A stretch of 64,000 nt of DNA, taken from the NCBI RefSeq assembly GCF_000006565.2, contig NC_031478.1, forward strand, positions 727,874-791,873, in the 5' to 3' direction. The notes beneath the pieces are model-generated. The model saw only the letters and a list, made by a program, of their open reading frames with translations. It ran no database searches and was not told the DNA's origin. The translations under genes were made by a program, and so were the position numbers. The stretch comes from Toxoplasma gondii ME49 (lineage: Eukaryota > Apicomplexa > Conoidasida > Eucoccidiorida > Sarcocystidae). This document shows, piece after piece, positions 1 to 11,544 of this stretch (position 1 is the first letter of the stretch; every line of letters starts with the position of its first letter).

Positions 1-383
1 AAAAAAACAAGGGGAGTGGCCGCCTTTCGGAGACCAGACAGGTTGTTGTTCGGAGAAACCATTTCACCTTCAAAACACAGTTTTAATTATCGAACGAAAC
101 GCTTTACTTTTTGAGATTTCAATTTTTTAACAAAGCGCGTTCGCCCTGCTAGTTCGCAGAAAACGGGCGAGGGGAGAAAGAAGGCAGAAAAAACGGAAAT
201 TGCAATTCTGTCGAGACACAAGAAAAACGCGGAAGGTACCATGAAACGAGAGAAGAGAGAAGAAAGACAACATGCGTATCGCATGTCTTGCCCCAAAGAC
301 AGTCAACACATTTCCTTCACTTCATCTCGTGCTCTCTGTGTCTGCTTCATCTTCTTCTGAACCTCCTCCTTTTTCTGTCAAAC
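1..383. other. Non-coding left edge
   Basis: No supportable gene. The first 130 bases are relatively AT-rich and the rest grades into a CT-rich plus strand. This is probably the 3' untranslated region of the large minus-strand gene that ends at 384. Confidence 0.4.
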
Positions 384-3300
384 TCATTCTTTCCTTCGCC
401 CGGTTTTTTCTCTTTCTTCTCCGTTGTCTTCTCCTTTGTCTTCTTTTTCTTCTTCTCCGTCTTCTTCTCCACCATCTTCGTCGTCACCTTGGTGGCCGTC
501 GTCTTCGTTTTCTCTTCTTTGCGCTTCTCTTCTCTTTCTTTCTTCTCTCTCTTTCCTGGCGCCTCGAACACCTGTCGCGTTTGCCCGCTGTCGAGGGATG
601 AGTCGCCTTCGCGCCCCGCTTTCTCTTCTCTCTTCAGCGAGCTGTCTCCTCCCACTCGGGTCTCTCCCGCAGTCCCCTGCCGTCTGCATTTTCCTCCACG
701 GTTCCTCTCCTCGCTGTCTCCTTTCTCGCGCTCGGAAGCGTCGACCTCTCCGGCTCTCAGAGGAAGCAGAGCGAGAGGAGGAAGAAGAGAGAGAACAGGA
801 AGCAGAGGGAGAATAGGGAGAAAACGAACGAGAGGAGAGGCGGGAGGCAGGCGAGGACTGGCATTCTGCGACGGGTCTTTCTGTTTGTGTCTGTTGCCAC
901 TCTGTTTGCCTCCGTCCTCCTGACGCGTACGCAGTCCTCTTGCTCTCGGCCCCATTCGTCTCTCTTCGCTGTTGTGCCGTCCGCACTGGCGAGGAAACAC
1001 CGTGGGTGGTGTCTGCGCTGGACGACGATTGAAGTGACGAGGAGAGAAGAGAAGAAAACGAAGAGGAGAGGAGGGAAGCGGAGAGGAGGGAAGAGGAGAG
1101 AAGCAGAGTACGGCCGACTCCGAACCGTCTTCTTGTTTGTGCGTTCGCGTTGCCGACGGCCCAGGCTTTGCCAGAGTCCTCTCTCGGCGCTACCTCGCAG
1201 CTTTCACCCGTCGTCTTCTCTCCTCCAGCGTGACCTGCGTCCAGGAAGCCTCGAGGAGACAAGCCACACAGAGTTGCTTCGCGCGCGGTCGAGTTCGCGG
1301 CCTCTGGGGTGTCTCTTTTTCTCGCGCCTGCTGCAGAGTCGGGGAACTCTTGAGTTTGGAAACCTGCATACCCGACAAGAGATCCACGAGACAGAACGGG
1401 AGGAACACAAGAAGGCAGCGCCGCGGAGGAACTCTGCAGCGTTGGAGACGAGGGCGACAGAGACACTTGGGTGGAAGGCAGAGACGTTGGAAAGACACGG
1501 TCAGCACCTGCTGAGAGAGAAGGAAGCTCTGCTTCCGTACTGCGTCCTGCCTCGCCGTCCTGCCCAGACACAGGCCGAGACGCTTCAGCAACTGCGGTCG
1601 GCGCAGGACTCCCGTTTTTCATTTCGTTCTCGGACAGAGACGCTGTCGAGACACCTGACGGAGGCCACTTGAGGGAAGTTTCTTTCACATTCTCAACTGA
1701 GGCAGAAGCACAGGTGTGTCTCGGTGCCAGCCAGGTGTGAGTTTCGATTCCTGCAGGTTCTCTCTGTCGGTGAAAACGATTCTCGGACGCCTCTGAAGAG
1801 ACTCGCACAGAGCAACACACCTCCTGGCGCGTCTTGTCAAGACGCGCGACTGTTGTCTGTTGGGCACCCCAGACTTCCTTTCCACTTGCGCCTTTCCCCC
1901 TGTCTGCTTCCCTGAGCAAAGCAGGCGTTCTGTCTCCGCGACCTCCGCCTCCGGATCCGTGTTGCTTCTGCTGGAGATACACCTCAGCGGCGAAGTCGAA
2001 GATCTTCTTTCCCGGCCCACTCGGGACCGCAGCCTGCGAGTCATCATTTGTGTCCGCTTCCCCCGCCTCTCGCTTCGCAAGGACCTTTTCGACTGCTCCT
2101 TCTCGCGAACTGTGCCCCTGCAGAAGAGAAGGAAGCTCCGCGAAGGGCGGCGTACTGGAGCAGAGAGAAGCTCGCGGAGAGACGCGAGAACTGACAGTGC
2201 GAGTGCATGCACAGGTGACTGCGGAAAGGATACGTGGGGAGTCCGTCTCCCGGCCAAACGCCGCGTCCTCCCTCCATGCCCAGACACCCTCTGCCTTCTC
2301 GTCGTATCTCTCTGCTTCTTCTCTCTCTGCCTCTAGCCTCTCTGCTTCTTCTTCTCCCTCTGCGTCTTCGTCGTCTTCTTGTGCTGCTGTTCCGTTTGTG
2401 TGGGGAAAAAGCATCTCTGTGAGTCCCTCGTGGCGTCCAAAGGTCGGGGACCCACTCGCAGTCCCCTGTCCCGAGAGCGAACAAGGCGAAAAAGACCTTT
2501 TCTCGCCGAACGAATGCTCCGCCTCCTCGGGATGATTTGCCTTAAATGCACGGCCTTCTGGACTCTCTGCCCTCCCGCGCGCTCCCCACAAAGAGACACC
2601 TGTCTCCGCAGCAGGCCTTTTCGCGCAGGGACGAGTCGGAGAAGAGCGCTGAGAGGGGTCGGAAGAGCCGTTAGCGAAGGCAGAAGCGAGACAGACGCAA
2701 GGCGACGACTGCAGCTTTGCAAAGGAGAATTCGCGAGGCAGCGCGCCACAGGAGCACGGGAGTGGCGCGCTTTCGATTGCATGCGTTGGTTGCCCCGCGC
2801 GCGTAAACTCTCCACGACGCCTTCCCGCGTTTGCGGCCCAGTTCTCCTTCCAACAGGCTCCAAACGCTCTTTGCTCCTCCGCGTAACGCCGCCTCGCAGG
2901 CTCTTCGTCGTGCCTGTCTTCTGCGGCTTTCTTCTCTGCCGAAGAGGCTGCGAAGGCTGCAAAAGGCAAGGCTTCCTCTGACGCTTCTCTCGCGTGTCTC
3001 CCACAGACGCCCCGCCCAGAGCGCTCCAGAGATACAGCTGTTCTTGCAGTCTGAGACGACACACCCGAGAAAGACAGGAGGCTCTCGGCAGGCCATGCGA
3101 AGGCTCGAGGAGGTACGCCAGTCGGCTCAACACTGAAACCATCGCCAGTCTCTAAGTCAAACTCAGAGTCACCCGACGACGCCCAGAACTCCTCTTCGCT
3201 GTATTCCTGCGAGATGAGGGTGGCTTCGGGCCTCGACCGAGGAAGCAGCTCACAGACCGTGCTCTCAAAGCAGTCACGCTCCATCCCATTCGGGACATTC

Positions 3301-3863
3301 TCGGTGTTCTCCGGATCGAAAATCTCCTTCGCCGTTTTGTCGCGCAGGCGCCATGGCCTTCGCACCTTTGGCGTCTGTCTCTGCGCTCCTCGTCCTTCCT
3401 CTTCTTCGATGCTCTCTGTTTCACTCGGTCTGCCTGCGCAGGGACAGAGGCCGCCGCCAGGCTCGCCACCGCGAGACGCGGACGCCTTCGGCGAGTTCTC
3501 GGCTGTCTCAAGAATGCGAAAATTATCAACAGAAGAAGTCGGGGAAGTCGAAAAGCGTGGAAGGTTCTCGCGGTTTCTCACTAGTGAAAAAGAAGCATGC
3601 GCAGCTCTCGGCTCCCCCACCGGCCGAAGCTGCGGTGTACGTACACCTGGTAGAAGCCCCGCCGTTTCGGGTGGGAAGGCGGGGGAACGGGGTGTACATA
3701 CACTGGAGGAAATATGCGAGTTTCGCCTAGAACCTTGTGTTGGTGGAGCGCACGAGTCGGCGTTTCGCTGTTTCTCTCTTCGTGTGGTCTCCAGGCGAGA
3801 GTTCGTCAAAGCCTCGCGGAGCTGCCGTTGCACGAAAGCTGATCCAGAACGCGGGGAACACAT
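384..3863 (-). CDS. Large low-complexity protein, 1,159 aa, function unknown
   Basis: A single uninterrupted minus-strand frame. It stays open up to 4001, but that upstream end is a GTG codon, so I take the first ATG, at 3863. I recognise no domain. The protein is rich in Ser, Arg, Glu and Ala, with poly-Ser/Leu blocks around residues 930-970 and an extremely acidic and basic tail (Glu/Asp/Lys/Arg runs) in the last 60 residues. No signal peptide or convincing membrane helix is visible. Large intrinsically disordered single-exon proteins like this are common in coccidia. Two copies of the palindromic GGTGTAC-type 14-mer (3634 and 3691) lie inside it and encode short GVRTP- and VCTP-like peptides. 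A hidden upstream exon cannot be excluded. The length and the sustained absence of stops make it credible as coding. Confidence 0.7.
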   Translation of the reverse strand: MCSPRSGSAFVQRQLREALTNSRLETTRREKQRNADSCAPPTQGSRRNSHISSSVCTPRSPAFPPETAGLLPGVRTPQLRPVGEPRAAHASFSLVRNRENLPRFSTSPTSSVDNFRILETAENSPKASASRGGEPGGGLCPCAGRPSETESIEEEEGRGAQRQTPKVRRPWRLRDKTAKEIFDPENTENVPNGMERDCFESTVCELLPRSRPEATLISQEYSEEEFWASSGDSEFDLETGDGFSVEPTGVPPRAFAWPAESLLSFSGVSSQTARTAVSLERSGRGVCGRHAREASEEALPFAAFAASSAEKKAAEDRHDEEPARRRYAEEQRAFGACWKENWAANAGRRRGEFTRAGQPTHAIESAPLPCSCGALPREFSFAKLQSSPCVCLASAFANGSSDPSQRSSPTRPCAKRPAAETGVSLWGARGRAESPEGRAFKANHPEEAEHSFGEKRSFSPCSLSGQGTASGSPTFGRHEGLTEMLFPHTNGTAAQEDDEDAEGEEEAERLEAEREEAERYDEKAEGVWAWREDAAFGRETDSPRILSAVTCACTRTVSSRVSPRASLCSSTPPFAELPSLLQGHSSREGAVEKVLAKREAGEADTNDDSQAAVPSGPGKKIFDFAAEVYLQQKQHGSGGGGRGDRTPALLREADRGKGASGKEVWGAQQTTVARLDKTRQEVCCSVRVSSEASENRFHRQREPAGIETHTWLAPRHTCASASVENVKETSLKWPPSGVSTASLSENEMKNGSPAPTAVAEASRPVSGQDGEAGRSTEAELPSLSAGADRVFPTSLPSTQVSLSPSSPTLQSSSAALPSCVPPVLSRGSLVGYAGFQTQEFPDSAAGARKRDTPEAANSTAREATLCGLSPRGFLDAGHAGGEKTTGESCEVAPREDSGKAWAVGNANAQTRRRFGVGRTLLLSSSLLSASLLSSSFSSLLSSSLQSSSSADTTHGVSSPVRTAQQRRETNGAESKRTAYASGGRRQTEWQQTQTERPVAECQSSPASRLSSRSFSPYSPSASCSLSSSSSRSASSESRRGRRFRARERRQRGEEPWRKMQTAGDCGRDPSGRRQLAEERRESGARRRLIPRQRANATGVRGARKEREERKRREAQRRENEDDGHQGDDEDGGEEDGEEEKEDKGEDNGEEREKTGRRKE

Positions 3864-4594
3864 GCAAGGCGAAGGGGCGTCTCGGGTGTCTCGACACCCC
3901 AGCTCAGCATCGCGGCGCGCAGGCACATCGAGGCCGACGCTGCATTCGACAGAGGAAGAGAAGCGAACGAGGAAGGAATCGCGAGAAGGGGAGAAAGGCA
4001 CCCAGTGGTAGAAAGAAAACGCAGGACAGGAAGCCTCCCCCTTTCCGAACCGCTGGTCACGAAGAGTGGGAAGAAAAGAGGCGAAAGGAAAAGAACAGCT
4101 TCAAACGTCCCCATAGAAACGAGCCACTCAATGGCCACTAATGTAGCCAGTCCGCGATCAAGCGCCTCTGTTCGATAAAGAGAGTCACCCAAGAAAGGAC
4201 ATTTTCTTTTTCCAGCTGAAGACGTTCTTCTCCTCCCTCTGCCATGAAATGACCAACGAGCTTTTTTCTTCGTCTCTCGCGAAACCCCCCTTTCGTGACC
4301 GCCCGCCACAGTCTTTCCTCCGGACCTCTTCCTTCTCATTTCTGCTCTCTGGAGCTCTCCAGAGACGACGGCTCGCGGCCCTCTGTTTCATCTTGGTGTT
4401 CGCGCTACGCTTCTTCTTTCCGCCAGTTCGTGTTTCTTCTCTCCCTCGACTCGGTCATGCGCCTTTGTGGACCTACCCTTGGCGGTGAAGAAAAGAACTC
4501 GCGAAGTTTCGCTGTCTCGTCTGCAGCCTGCGGAGCGTGCTGCTGCTGAGGCGCCCTCGCGTCTCCTCGTGTTTGGGTCTTCGCTGCAGCCTCG
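3864..4594. other. Spacer between two minus-strand genes
   Basis: About 730 bases that should hold the 3' UTR of the coiled-coil gene (right) and the promoter and 5' UTR of the 1,159-aa gene (left). Frames here are short and arginine-rich. I see no exon with good splice signals. Confidence 0.4.
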
Positions 4595-6299
4595 TCACCT
4601 CAGGTGTACAGACAGCCGCTCTCCCCTCTGCCGAGCGAGACACTGCTGCTGGTCTGGCTTCGCGTCTGTCGTCTCCTGAATCTCCTCTCGGATCTCCCTC
4701 CGCTCGCCTGCCTTGTTCTCTTCTCTCCTCTCCGCGTGCTGAGAAAAGCCGCTCTTCCTGATGACGCTGTCGCTCCGCCGCTCGGACGCACTGAGAGACA
4801 AAGAGAGAAAGACAGTTTTTTTGTGCCTTGGTTCCTCTCCTCCGCCCCTCGCTGCCGCTTCCATCCTGCCTCCAGTGTCTCCCCACCAGAAAGAGTGACA
4901 TTTCCACGCCACTTCTAGTGGGCTTCCAAGCTGGTTCTCTTTTTTGCATGCAAACCTTTCGCTGTCGCTTACAGCTTGCGTCCGGTGTCTCTCCATCTGC
5001 CGGACGAGTTCTCTTCTTCTCTGTTTCTCTTCCGCCGCAAGTCTCTCCGCCTCCCTCGCCTCCTCCAGCCTCCGCAGCGCCGCAAGGGCCCTCGAGGCCT
5101 GCACTTCTTCCTGGTGGGCGCGCCTCAGTTTCTGAAGCAGAAACGAAAGCAAAAGCTGGAAAGTTGGAAACAATTTGAGGTTAAAGGTCGACACGAAGGC
5201 AGCGAAGACAAGACATACAAGGACGCGGAGACACGAGACAGGAGGAAAGTCCCCTCTGCGTCTGCACTGCCTGTGGAGAGACCGCGCCGGCGGCGAACGA
5301 GACAGGAGAACAAGTGAAGAGCGACCGAGAGAAGGAGAGAGTGAGTACAGAAAGAAGCTACAGAGGGGAAACAGGTGATCTGTGCGAACCTTCTCTCTCG
5401 CCAACTGGGCCTCGAGTTCGCGATGCAGCTGCGCCTCCTGTTTCCGACGCTCAGACGCGATCGCGGCCTGCCTCGCTTCTTCTCGCTTCTTCTCCATTCG
5501 CTCCCGTGCAACTGCTGCTTCGGCCTTGGCCTTCAGCGCCGCCGCCCGCTCTTCCGCTTGCCTCCTCCGCTGTCTGTAGAGCTGAAAAGGAGAAGGCAGT
5601 CCAGAGGGAGTCCCGCAAACAAGCAGACAGCGAGACCGTCACAGCAGAACGCAGGACGCATGCAGACCTCGACAGGCTGTCGAATTCGCATCTCCTGACT
5701 CGCCAAAGAAAAACCACCGCACTGCCGTCCAACAGGGCCTAGCCACAGACGCTCGGAGAAGACCCTACGGTGGACATACACCTGAGACTGGAGGCGACGG
5801 AGAGGCGCCGCTGTGCCGATCCAGCAAGGCCGAACCGCTTGTCACCGTGTGTTCTCACCTCCACGTTCCGCTTCTCTGCAGCAATCGCCGCAGCTGTGGC
5901 TTCGCGTTGTCTGGTCACGCGCTTCTTGGCAGCGTCTTCTCTGTCTTGTCCCTGCGGGTATGCAGAAAACGAAGAGACCTCGCGACAGACCCCTCTCCGA
6001 GCTCGCTGTCTCCGGACTTCACTCGCGCGCGAGCGGAGGAGTGCCGTCTCCTCCCGACGCTGCGCGGAGACGGCTGTATCCTGCGGGGCGACCTGCCGCA
6101 GGCCTTGTGCGGGTCGAGAGGCGCATCCACCCCTGGAGGCGAAGCAGTGCAGTGTACGTACACCTGGAGTTCTGGCGCGCGCGTCCGCAACTCGCTCGGC
6201 TGCAGGCTCTTGTTCTGAATCGCTAGAGGCCGAAAGAAGGCTCTCGCCGCCCACTGCGGGGACAGCAAGGAGAAACGCAAAGTCCTGGAAGGAATTCAT
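4595..6299 (-). CDS. Coiled-coil protein, four exons, 311 aa
   Basis: Exons read on the minus strand: 6299-5859 (ATG at 6299), 5581-5390, 5131-4973 and 4738-4595 (TGA). Donors are GTGAGA, GTTCGC and GTAAGC; acceptors are TTTCAG, CTTCAG and CTCAG. All junctions are phase 0 and the total is 936 nt. Residues 1-100 are low complexity. From about residue 130 to 260 the protein is an almost continuous Arg/Glu/Ala/Gln-rich coiled coil (ALKAKAEAAV, REEARQAAIASERRKQEAQ, LEEAREAERLAAEEKQRRRE are typical stretches). No other domain is recognised; it could be a cytoskeletal or conoid/centrosome-type scaffold, but that is a guess. The last exon is the least certain: a second acceptor 18 bases upstream would give another frame and a different C-terminus. 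Palindrome copies lie in exon 1 (6151) and intron 1 (5769). Confidence 0.65.
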
Positions 6300-9200
6300 G
6301 GCGTCGGACGAGTTGACGAGTCGCAGAAGTTGGGCATGGAAGCGTGTGAGAGGCGAGAGACGAAAGCGAAGGGACGAAGGTGATCAGAAGTCCGTTTAGA
6401 GACGGAGGGCGGAGATGCGAAGAAGGGAGAGAAGCTTGGACGGAACACTCGAAGCTTCTCCTGCGCCGCGACGGAGGCTCGGACCCCGTTTCTCCGGTAT
6501 AGTGGCGCATTCACGAAGAGAGAGAGAGGAGAAGAGAGTGAAACAGAGGACAGGTGGAGAAAAGAAAGAAGCACAGCGGAACGAAGAGAAAGACAAGAGC
6601 TCTTCGGGAGGCAGAAGGCGGAGACGCGTTGCGTGTCTTCTCCCTTCTCCTCGCTCGCGAGAGCCCTCAGGGACCCCGCGAGACCGTGGCTAGCATTCCT
6701 GAGAAACGCATGCAACGAAGGCGCCCTCAGGATCCTGGGAAGACCACACGAAACTGAGTGTTACGATGCGAGCAGAGGAGCCTGTACACCCCAGAGCAGC
6801 GGCGCAGGCAGCCGACTGCGGTCCACCCCAGCGGAGAACGCAGAGGCCCGGGCCAGCAAGAAGAGGCGAGGCAGGAAGAACAAGTTCTCTCTTTTCAGTG
6901 GCAGTAACGAATGATGTCTGCAGTGGACGGGAACCAAACTGAGACAAACCTGGAGAGCGAGAAAAGTGAGAGAGTTGAAAGAAAACGTCAGGTCTTCCCT
7001 CTTCCTGTCTGCGTCTGTCACCGCCCTAGCGGTTGGCCCGCGGAGCTGTACATACACGCCGAAGGGCGCTGCTGCCTGCAGAAGGTTCTCTCCCATGCGC
7101 CGTTACGCCAAAGGAAGTGTGTAGTCTCTCTCTGAGACATCATTCGCCGGACTTCGAAGAACGAGAAGTCCCGAAAGCAAAGCCCCCAGCGCAGGGGGCA
7201 GTGTGCAACGGCAACGCACTCGCGGAGCTGTCGAGGAAAGTCCGCGAAAAGCTCTTGTTTCGAAAACAATTCTGGCGCGCACCCGAACGCAATTCCTCTA
7301 GAAGGATTCTCGTCGAGAGGTGAATTTCTCGCAGCACCAGCTGACAAACGCGTCACTCGAACCCACGCTAAATAGCCACGGAGTTTCTTCGTCGAGTCCG
7401 CACCTACCGAAGAAAGTTGAACGAAAGCAGTCGGAACACTGGAGGGAAAAAAGCTGCAGAAAAGAAACTCGTCTTTACCTGACGCCGACAAGAAGTCGAA
7501 CTGCGAGACGCCCTTGGTGTCTTGCGGTTGCATGTGCAGGCGGAGTGCTCAGAAGACATGCACACCGGAACGGTTAGGTGTGCGAGGAAAAAAGACAAAT
7601 TCTTTTGCACTTTTCTTCATTTTCCATCGAAACGGAAACCCATTCAGAGCGTAGACACGCAAATCTGTGACCCGTCTGAGCAGGGAAGGCGACCCCCGGC
7701 CACGGCTCTCCGGTACGGTGTGCGGCAACCGTGAAGGAGTGCAAGCCTGCGTCGCTGTCTGATGAAAACCAGACTTTATGGAGATTCGCACCGGGGGAAA
7801 AGTATGTAAAAAAGCAGAGTTCTGTAGTCAACCGCGGGCTGAATGTGATGCGGAAACACAGAGGAGAAGCGAAGACGTCTGACCAGAAGGGGCGCCGGGG
7901 TGGCTGTTCCGTCCCCAAGTTGAGAACTGTTGGAAAAAACGCTGAAAGTAGACTAGACCACATAGACTCTCAATGAGTCGGACAAAAACGTCAAGTCTGT
8001 ACGAGTTGCATGTCTTGTCAGTTCTTCCTTGATTCTGAAGGGTTCAACCAAAGTCAACTTCTACAGCTTCAAGAAAGTGAAGGCCTATCGTCTTGCGGGC
8101 GAACGCGCATTACCTCTGCAGACAAAGAGGCTGAAAAGCGTTTCCAGATCTCTTCACACAGCAAGGACTAGGAAACGATGCGTGTTGTGCCTCTTCGACG
8201 GTGTTTTAAAGTCCCTCACATCTGCGGCGTCGAACAGTCTCGCGTCTGGTCGCAGTCACTTACAAAGAGAGGCTGTACGCTATTTTTGAGTTTCTCTATC
8301 TGCACACGGACACCTCCTCTCCAGCCTTTTGATTCTTGTGCTTTGACCTAAAAGGTCCCGCCCCTCTTGGAATCTCGAAACCGACGCTAGATATGTGCCG
8401 CGCTGAAGATGCAGCCGCAGCGACAGAACTACCAACGCGAGAAACTGTCGCCTGAACGTTGAATCCTTTCTGATCTCTGAAACGGATACGTTTTCGAACT
8501 GCAGAACTGTTTCTTGACGAGTGAAAAACTGGATTTACGGGAACTTTGGAAGCAACAGTCCACGTGGACCGTGGAAAGTTCCGCCTGTTGAATCTGTCGC
8601 TGCTTTTCCCCAAAGCTGCCGAGAGAGCGGCCCTTCATAGAAGGCATTACGCCAGGTGCTGTGCTTCGTGAACGGGGAATGTCGGGGCGTTTCTAGATGG
8701 TGTGCACGTTTAAGCGAAATCCACGGTCGCGGTTTGTATGTCAGGGACTTTGACAAGCTGCGGGTTGACGTCCTGCGTACCCGCTCCCCAGCCTGCTGTT
8801 CTACTGCTCTGCACGTGAAACGCCCGTCTCCTGAGAAAGCGAGGAAGTCCAAGTTGAAGAAGTTCTTCGGGACCGCACGTTTCGGCCCTACCCTGGTGAT
8901 CTGTGTTACATGAGTACACAGAGTTCTACTCCGTCGTCTCGACACCCTTACCTTCTTCACTACATTTCGCTAACACAGGAGAACGTGGACCCCTTAGAGT
9001 CCAGCTCGTTTTTTTTCGCAGCGTTCACCACTGGAAGTAGCAGCAGAATAGAAATTGAGATGCTGCTTCATGCTACAGCAGTCTCTTTCGTATTTGTGCG
9101 TAGTTTTCTTCACATGATTCGCAGAGTGTACAAACTGGAGTTACGCTTATTTGGCCACCGCGGTCCAGCATCCCTGCAGAAAGCAGTTGTGTCAGACTGG

Positions 9201-10160
9201 GCCTGGACTTCTTCGAAACTGTGTAGGTCTTCAGTAACATCTTCAATGTTTTCGAGCCCTCTGCTTTCGTCCAACAATTACAGTGGAAGCTGAGACAAGG
9301 AAGCCTACGGCGGGCTGAAAGATCCAAACACTCTGAAAAAGGGTATATCCATTTGGATTCTCTCGGCGTAGACACGCGAGATGCCTAAGTGTAGCCACTC
9401 GCACTGACATCCGCGGGATGCGGAGGAGAGGGAACAAGGGGAACTCGCTCGTTTTTCGTGTCGTCCATGACGACTACGTTCGGATCAAGGAGAACGTTTC
9501 AGAGTGTTGGGCTGTGAAGGTAAATCACTGGCATCTCTCAGAGTCCTCTACGCGGCTTGCGTCGCTTTTCTGTTTCCGATCTCCACGCGTTTTCTCTGGG
9601 TTCGATGCTTAGGCGAGTTTCCCCTCGCCGTTCTAGTGCGTGCTTTATCTACACAACTTCTGCGCAGACAGTCGAGATGTCGGGATCGGTCGAAGAATGG
9701 GGTCGTGTGTGCGCATGTTCCGCAGTCGGGTCCTGGCGCGACTGCTCCTCCTGCCGAGAGAGACGATGACCCGTGTGTCAAGAGGGCGCAAAGACAGAGG
9801 TGAAACGAGCATCGAAAATGCCACATTCGATGGCGAGAGAAAGTGACTTGAACGCATGCAGGTCTTTTCACGATTTTTCATGCGTACACGTGCGGTCGGC
9901 CGCCACGCCTTCGCACATGCAGCGTTTGGGGGAGAATGAACGCCTGCACCTGGCGGCGTATCTGACAGAACAAGTCCGCGGTACAAATGTGACACACGCG
10001 CTCGTCTCTTGCAGGGAGTTCTTTTTCCACTTCTGAGATGCCTCGCAACATAAGAACAGGGCTCCTTCGTAGCTGTGAATAGAAGGCAGATGTCTTGTGT
10101 GTCTGCGGTTCGCGGAAATCCAACGACCGGTCCCGACACACAAGTTTCGACAGCCACTGT
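6300..10160. other. Long spacer, no supportable gene
   Basis: 3.9 kb between the coiled-coil gene start and the 3' end of the 85-aa gene. It should contain the coiled-coil gene's promoter and 5' UTR (right next to 6300) and the 85-aa gene's 3' UTR. All open frames are under 175 codons, mostly opened at GTG or TTG, with no coherent amino-acid composition. I tested several minus-strand stretches (7.0-7.5, 8.3-8.6 kb) and could not connect them through splice sites. Palindrome-like sites at 6783 (half) and 7045. Confidence 0.4.
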
Positions 10161-11544
10161 CTACTTAGGGACTTTCTTCAAAAACGCAAAGAGTCGGTCG
10201 TACACAGATGGGGCGTAAACTGCGCGTTTCGAGTAGCAGTAGTCTAGACAGATGTCTGCCCTGCAGAAAAGCGCAGAACAAACGCAGACAATATTTCACA
10301 GAAAAGAAATATCATCCGAGGATAAGACTCCCCTCCGTTTTCGGTGAAGGGAAAGAGAGAGCAATTGCAAACGCGCTCGCACGTCGTGCTGCCCCGAGAT
10401 CCGGAACCATTTCCCCTCGCAACTGAACAGCCGTTTCTCTGAGAAAACTGAAGGCTCGAATAACGTCAGTTCCACAGTTTGCAGTTTTAAATATACACTG
10501 TGCGCTGCTCTGTGAAGCATTCAGCTCCTGCCAATCCATGAGAGCTCATGTGGACCAGTTTTTCTAGAAAAAAGGTGAAGTACCGCCTGACAACAGACAC
10601 TGCAGAGAGAAATACCTTCGCTATTACACATCCAAGTGTATCTTTCGTTGAGTTTTCCCTGACATTTGTCGAAGGGAAACTCCGAGTGAACACTCCACCA
10701 ATGCTGGCCCAGATATCCGACATAACAAACCACAGCGGTGCCCAGCCGCTGCCCTCAGCAGCTTGTACTTGTCTTCCTCCCGACACTTCTCCGTATATAA
10801 GCCGAGGCGACGTGGCGAGTCGCAGTTCGGGCGAGTCCATAGGGGAGTTCTTACCATTCCTTTCTGCGGGGAGTGGTCATGAAGGCGAAAGTTGCAGACG
10901 ACAGCGCCAGCCAAGAGAAGGTCGCGGCGAGTCTAGGGCCTGCAGTCACCGAAGGAAAAATGAGCACCCAATCTGGAAGTAAATGCGTCTCTCGTTTGTT
11001 GCGGATGACATGTGCACTCAGCACACAGACGGACACAGAGTCTTTCGCAACGTTTCCAACACATCCCCTTCTTCCTCCACCCTGGAACTCTGTTCCGCAC
11101 AAGTTGGACTACACTTTCGCCGTTCTCTCTGTCGCGTCCGCGGCTCTAGGTCCCTACGCCCACTCCCCTTTGGCATTCGTATACAAGTACACATTTAAAT
11201 GAGCACAGGCGCAGACGCAGTACGCACCATACCTACATTTACAGACGTAGACACATATACATTTATGTCGAGGGCTAAGGGGCTGTCGCGTTCACTACGG
11301 CCGAAGCGTTACTTCTGTGGGAGATGCAACGCAGAGGGAACCGGCAACCAGAGTGAAGCGAAAGCGAAGAGGAGACAAGGACAGAGGCCAGCTCTGCGCT
11401 CTAATCCGTAGACGAACAAACGAAGAAGCGCGGAAAGAGGAGCGAAATCGAAATCGAAAGTGAAGGCGTACCGATGCCTCTCGACGAAGACCGCCAGGAC
11501 TGTGCGTCCGTCGAGGCGTCCTTGGGCGTGGTGGACGGCGCCAT
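10161..11544 (-). CDS. Small single-helix membrane protein, 85 aa, three exons
   Basis: Exons on the minus strand: 11544-11472 (ATG at 11544), 10939-10855, and 10260-10161 (TAG). Donors are GTACGC and GTAAGA, acceptors CTGCAG and CTGCAG, junction phases 1 and 2, total 258 nt. No single frame reveals it, because each exon is under 101 nt. The protein has a polar N-terminus (residues 1-25), one hydrophobic segment at about 28-45 (RLAATFSWLALSSATFAFM), then a basic stop (TTPRRKEW) and a soluble tail with Cys, Tyr and a final Lys-Lys-Val-Pro-Lys. I do not recognise the family. The size, the single helix and the head-to-head arrangement with the QCR8-like gene suggest a small subunit of a mitochondrial inner-membrane complex; that is inference. 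Further acceptor-like sites upstream (11.7-11.8 kb) suggest spliced 5' UTR exons. Confidence 0.6.
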
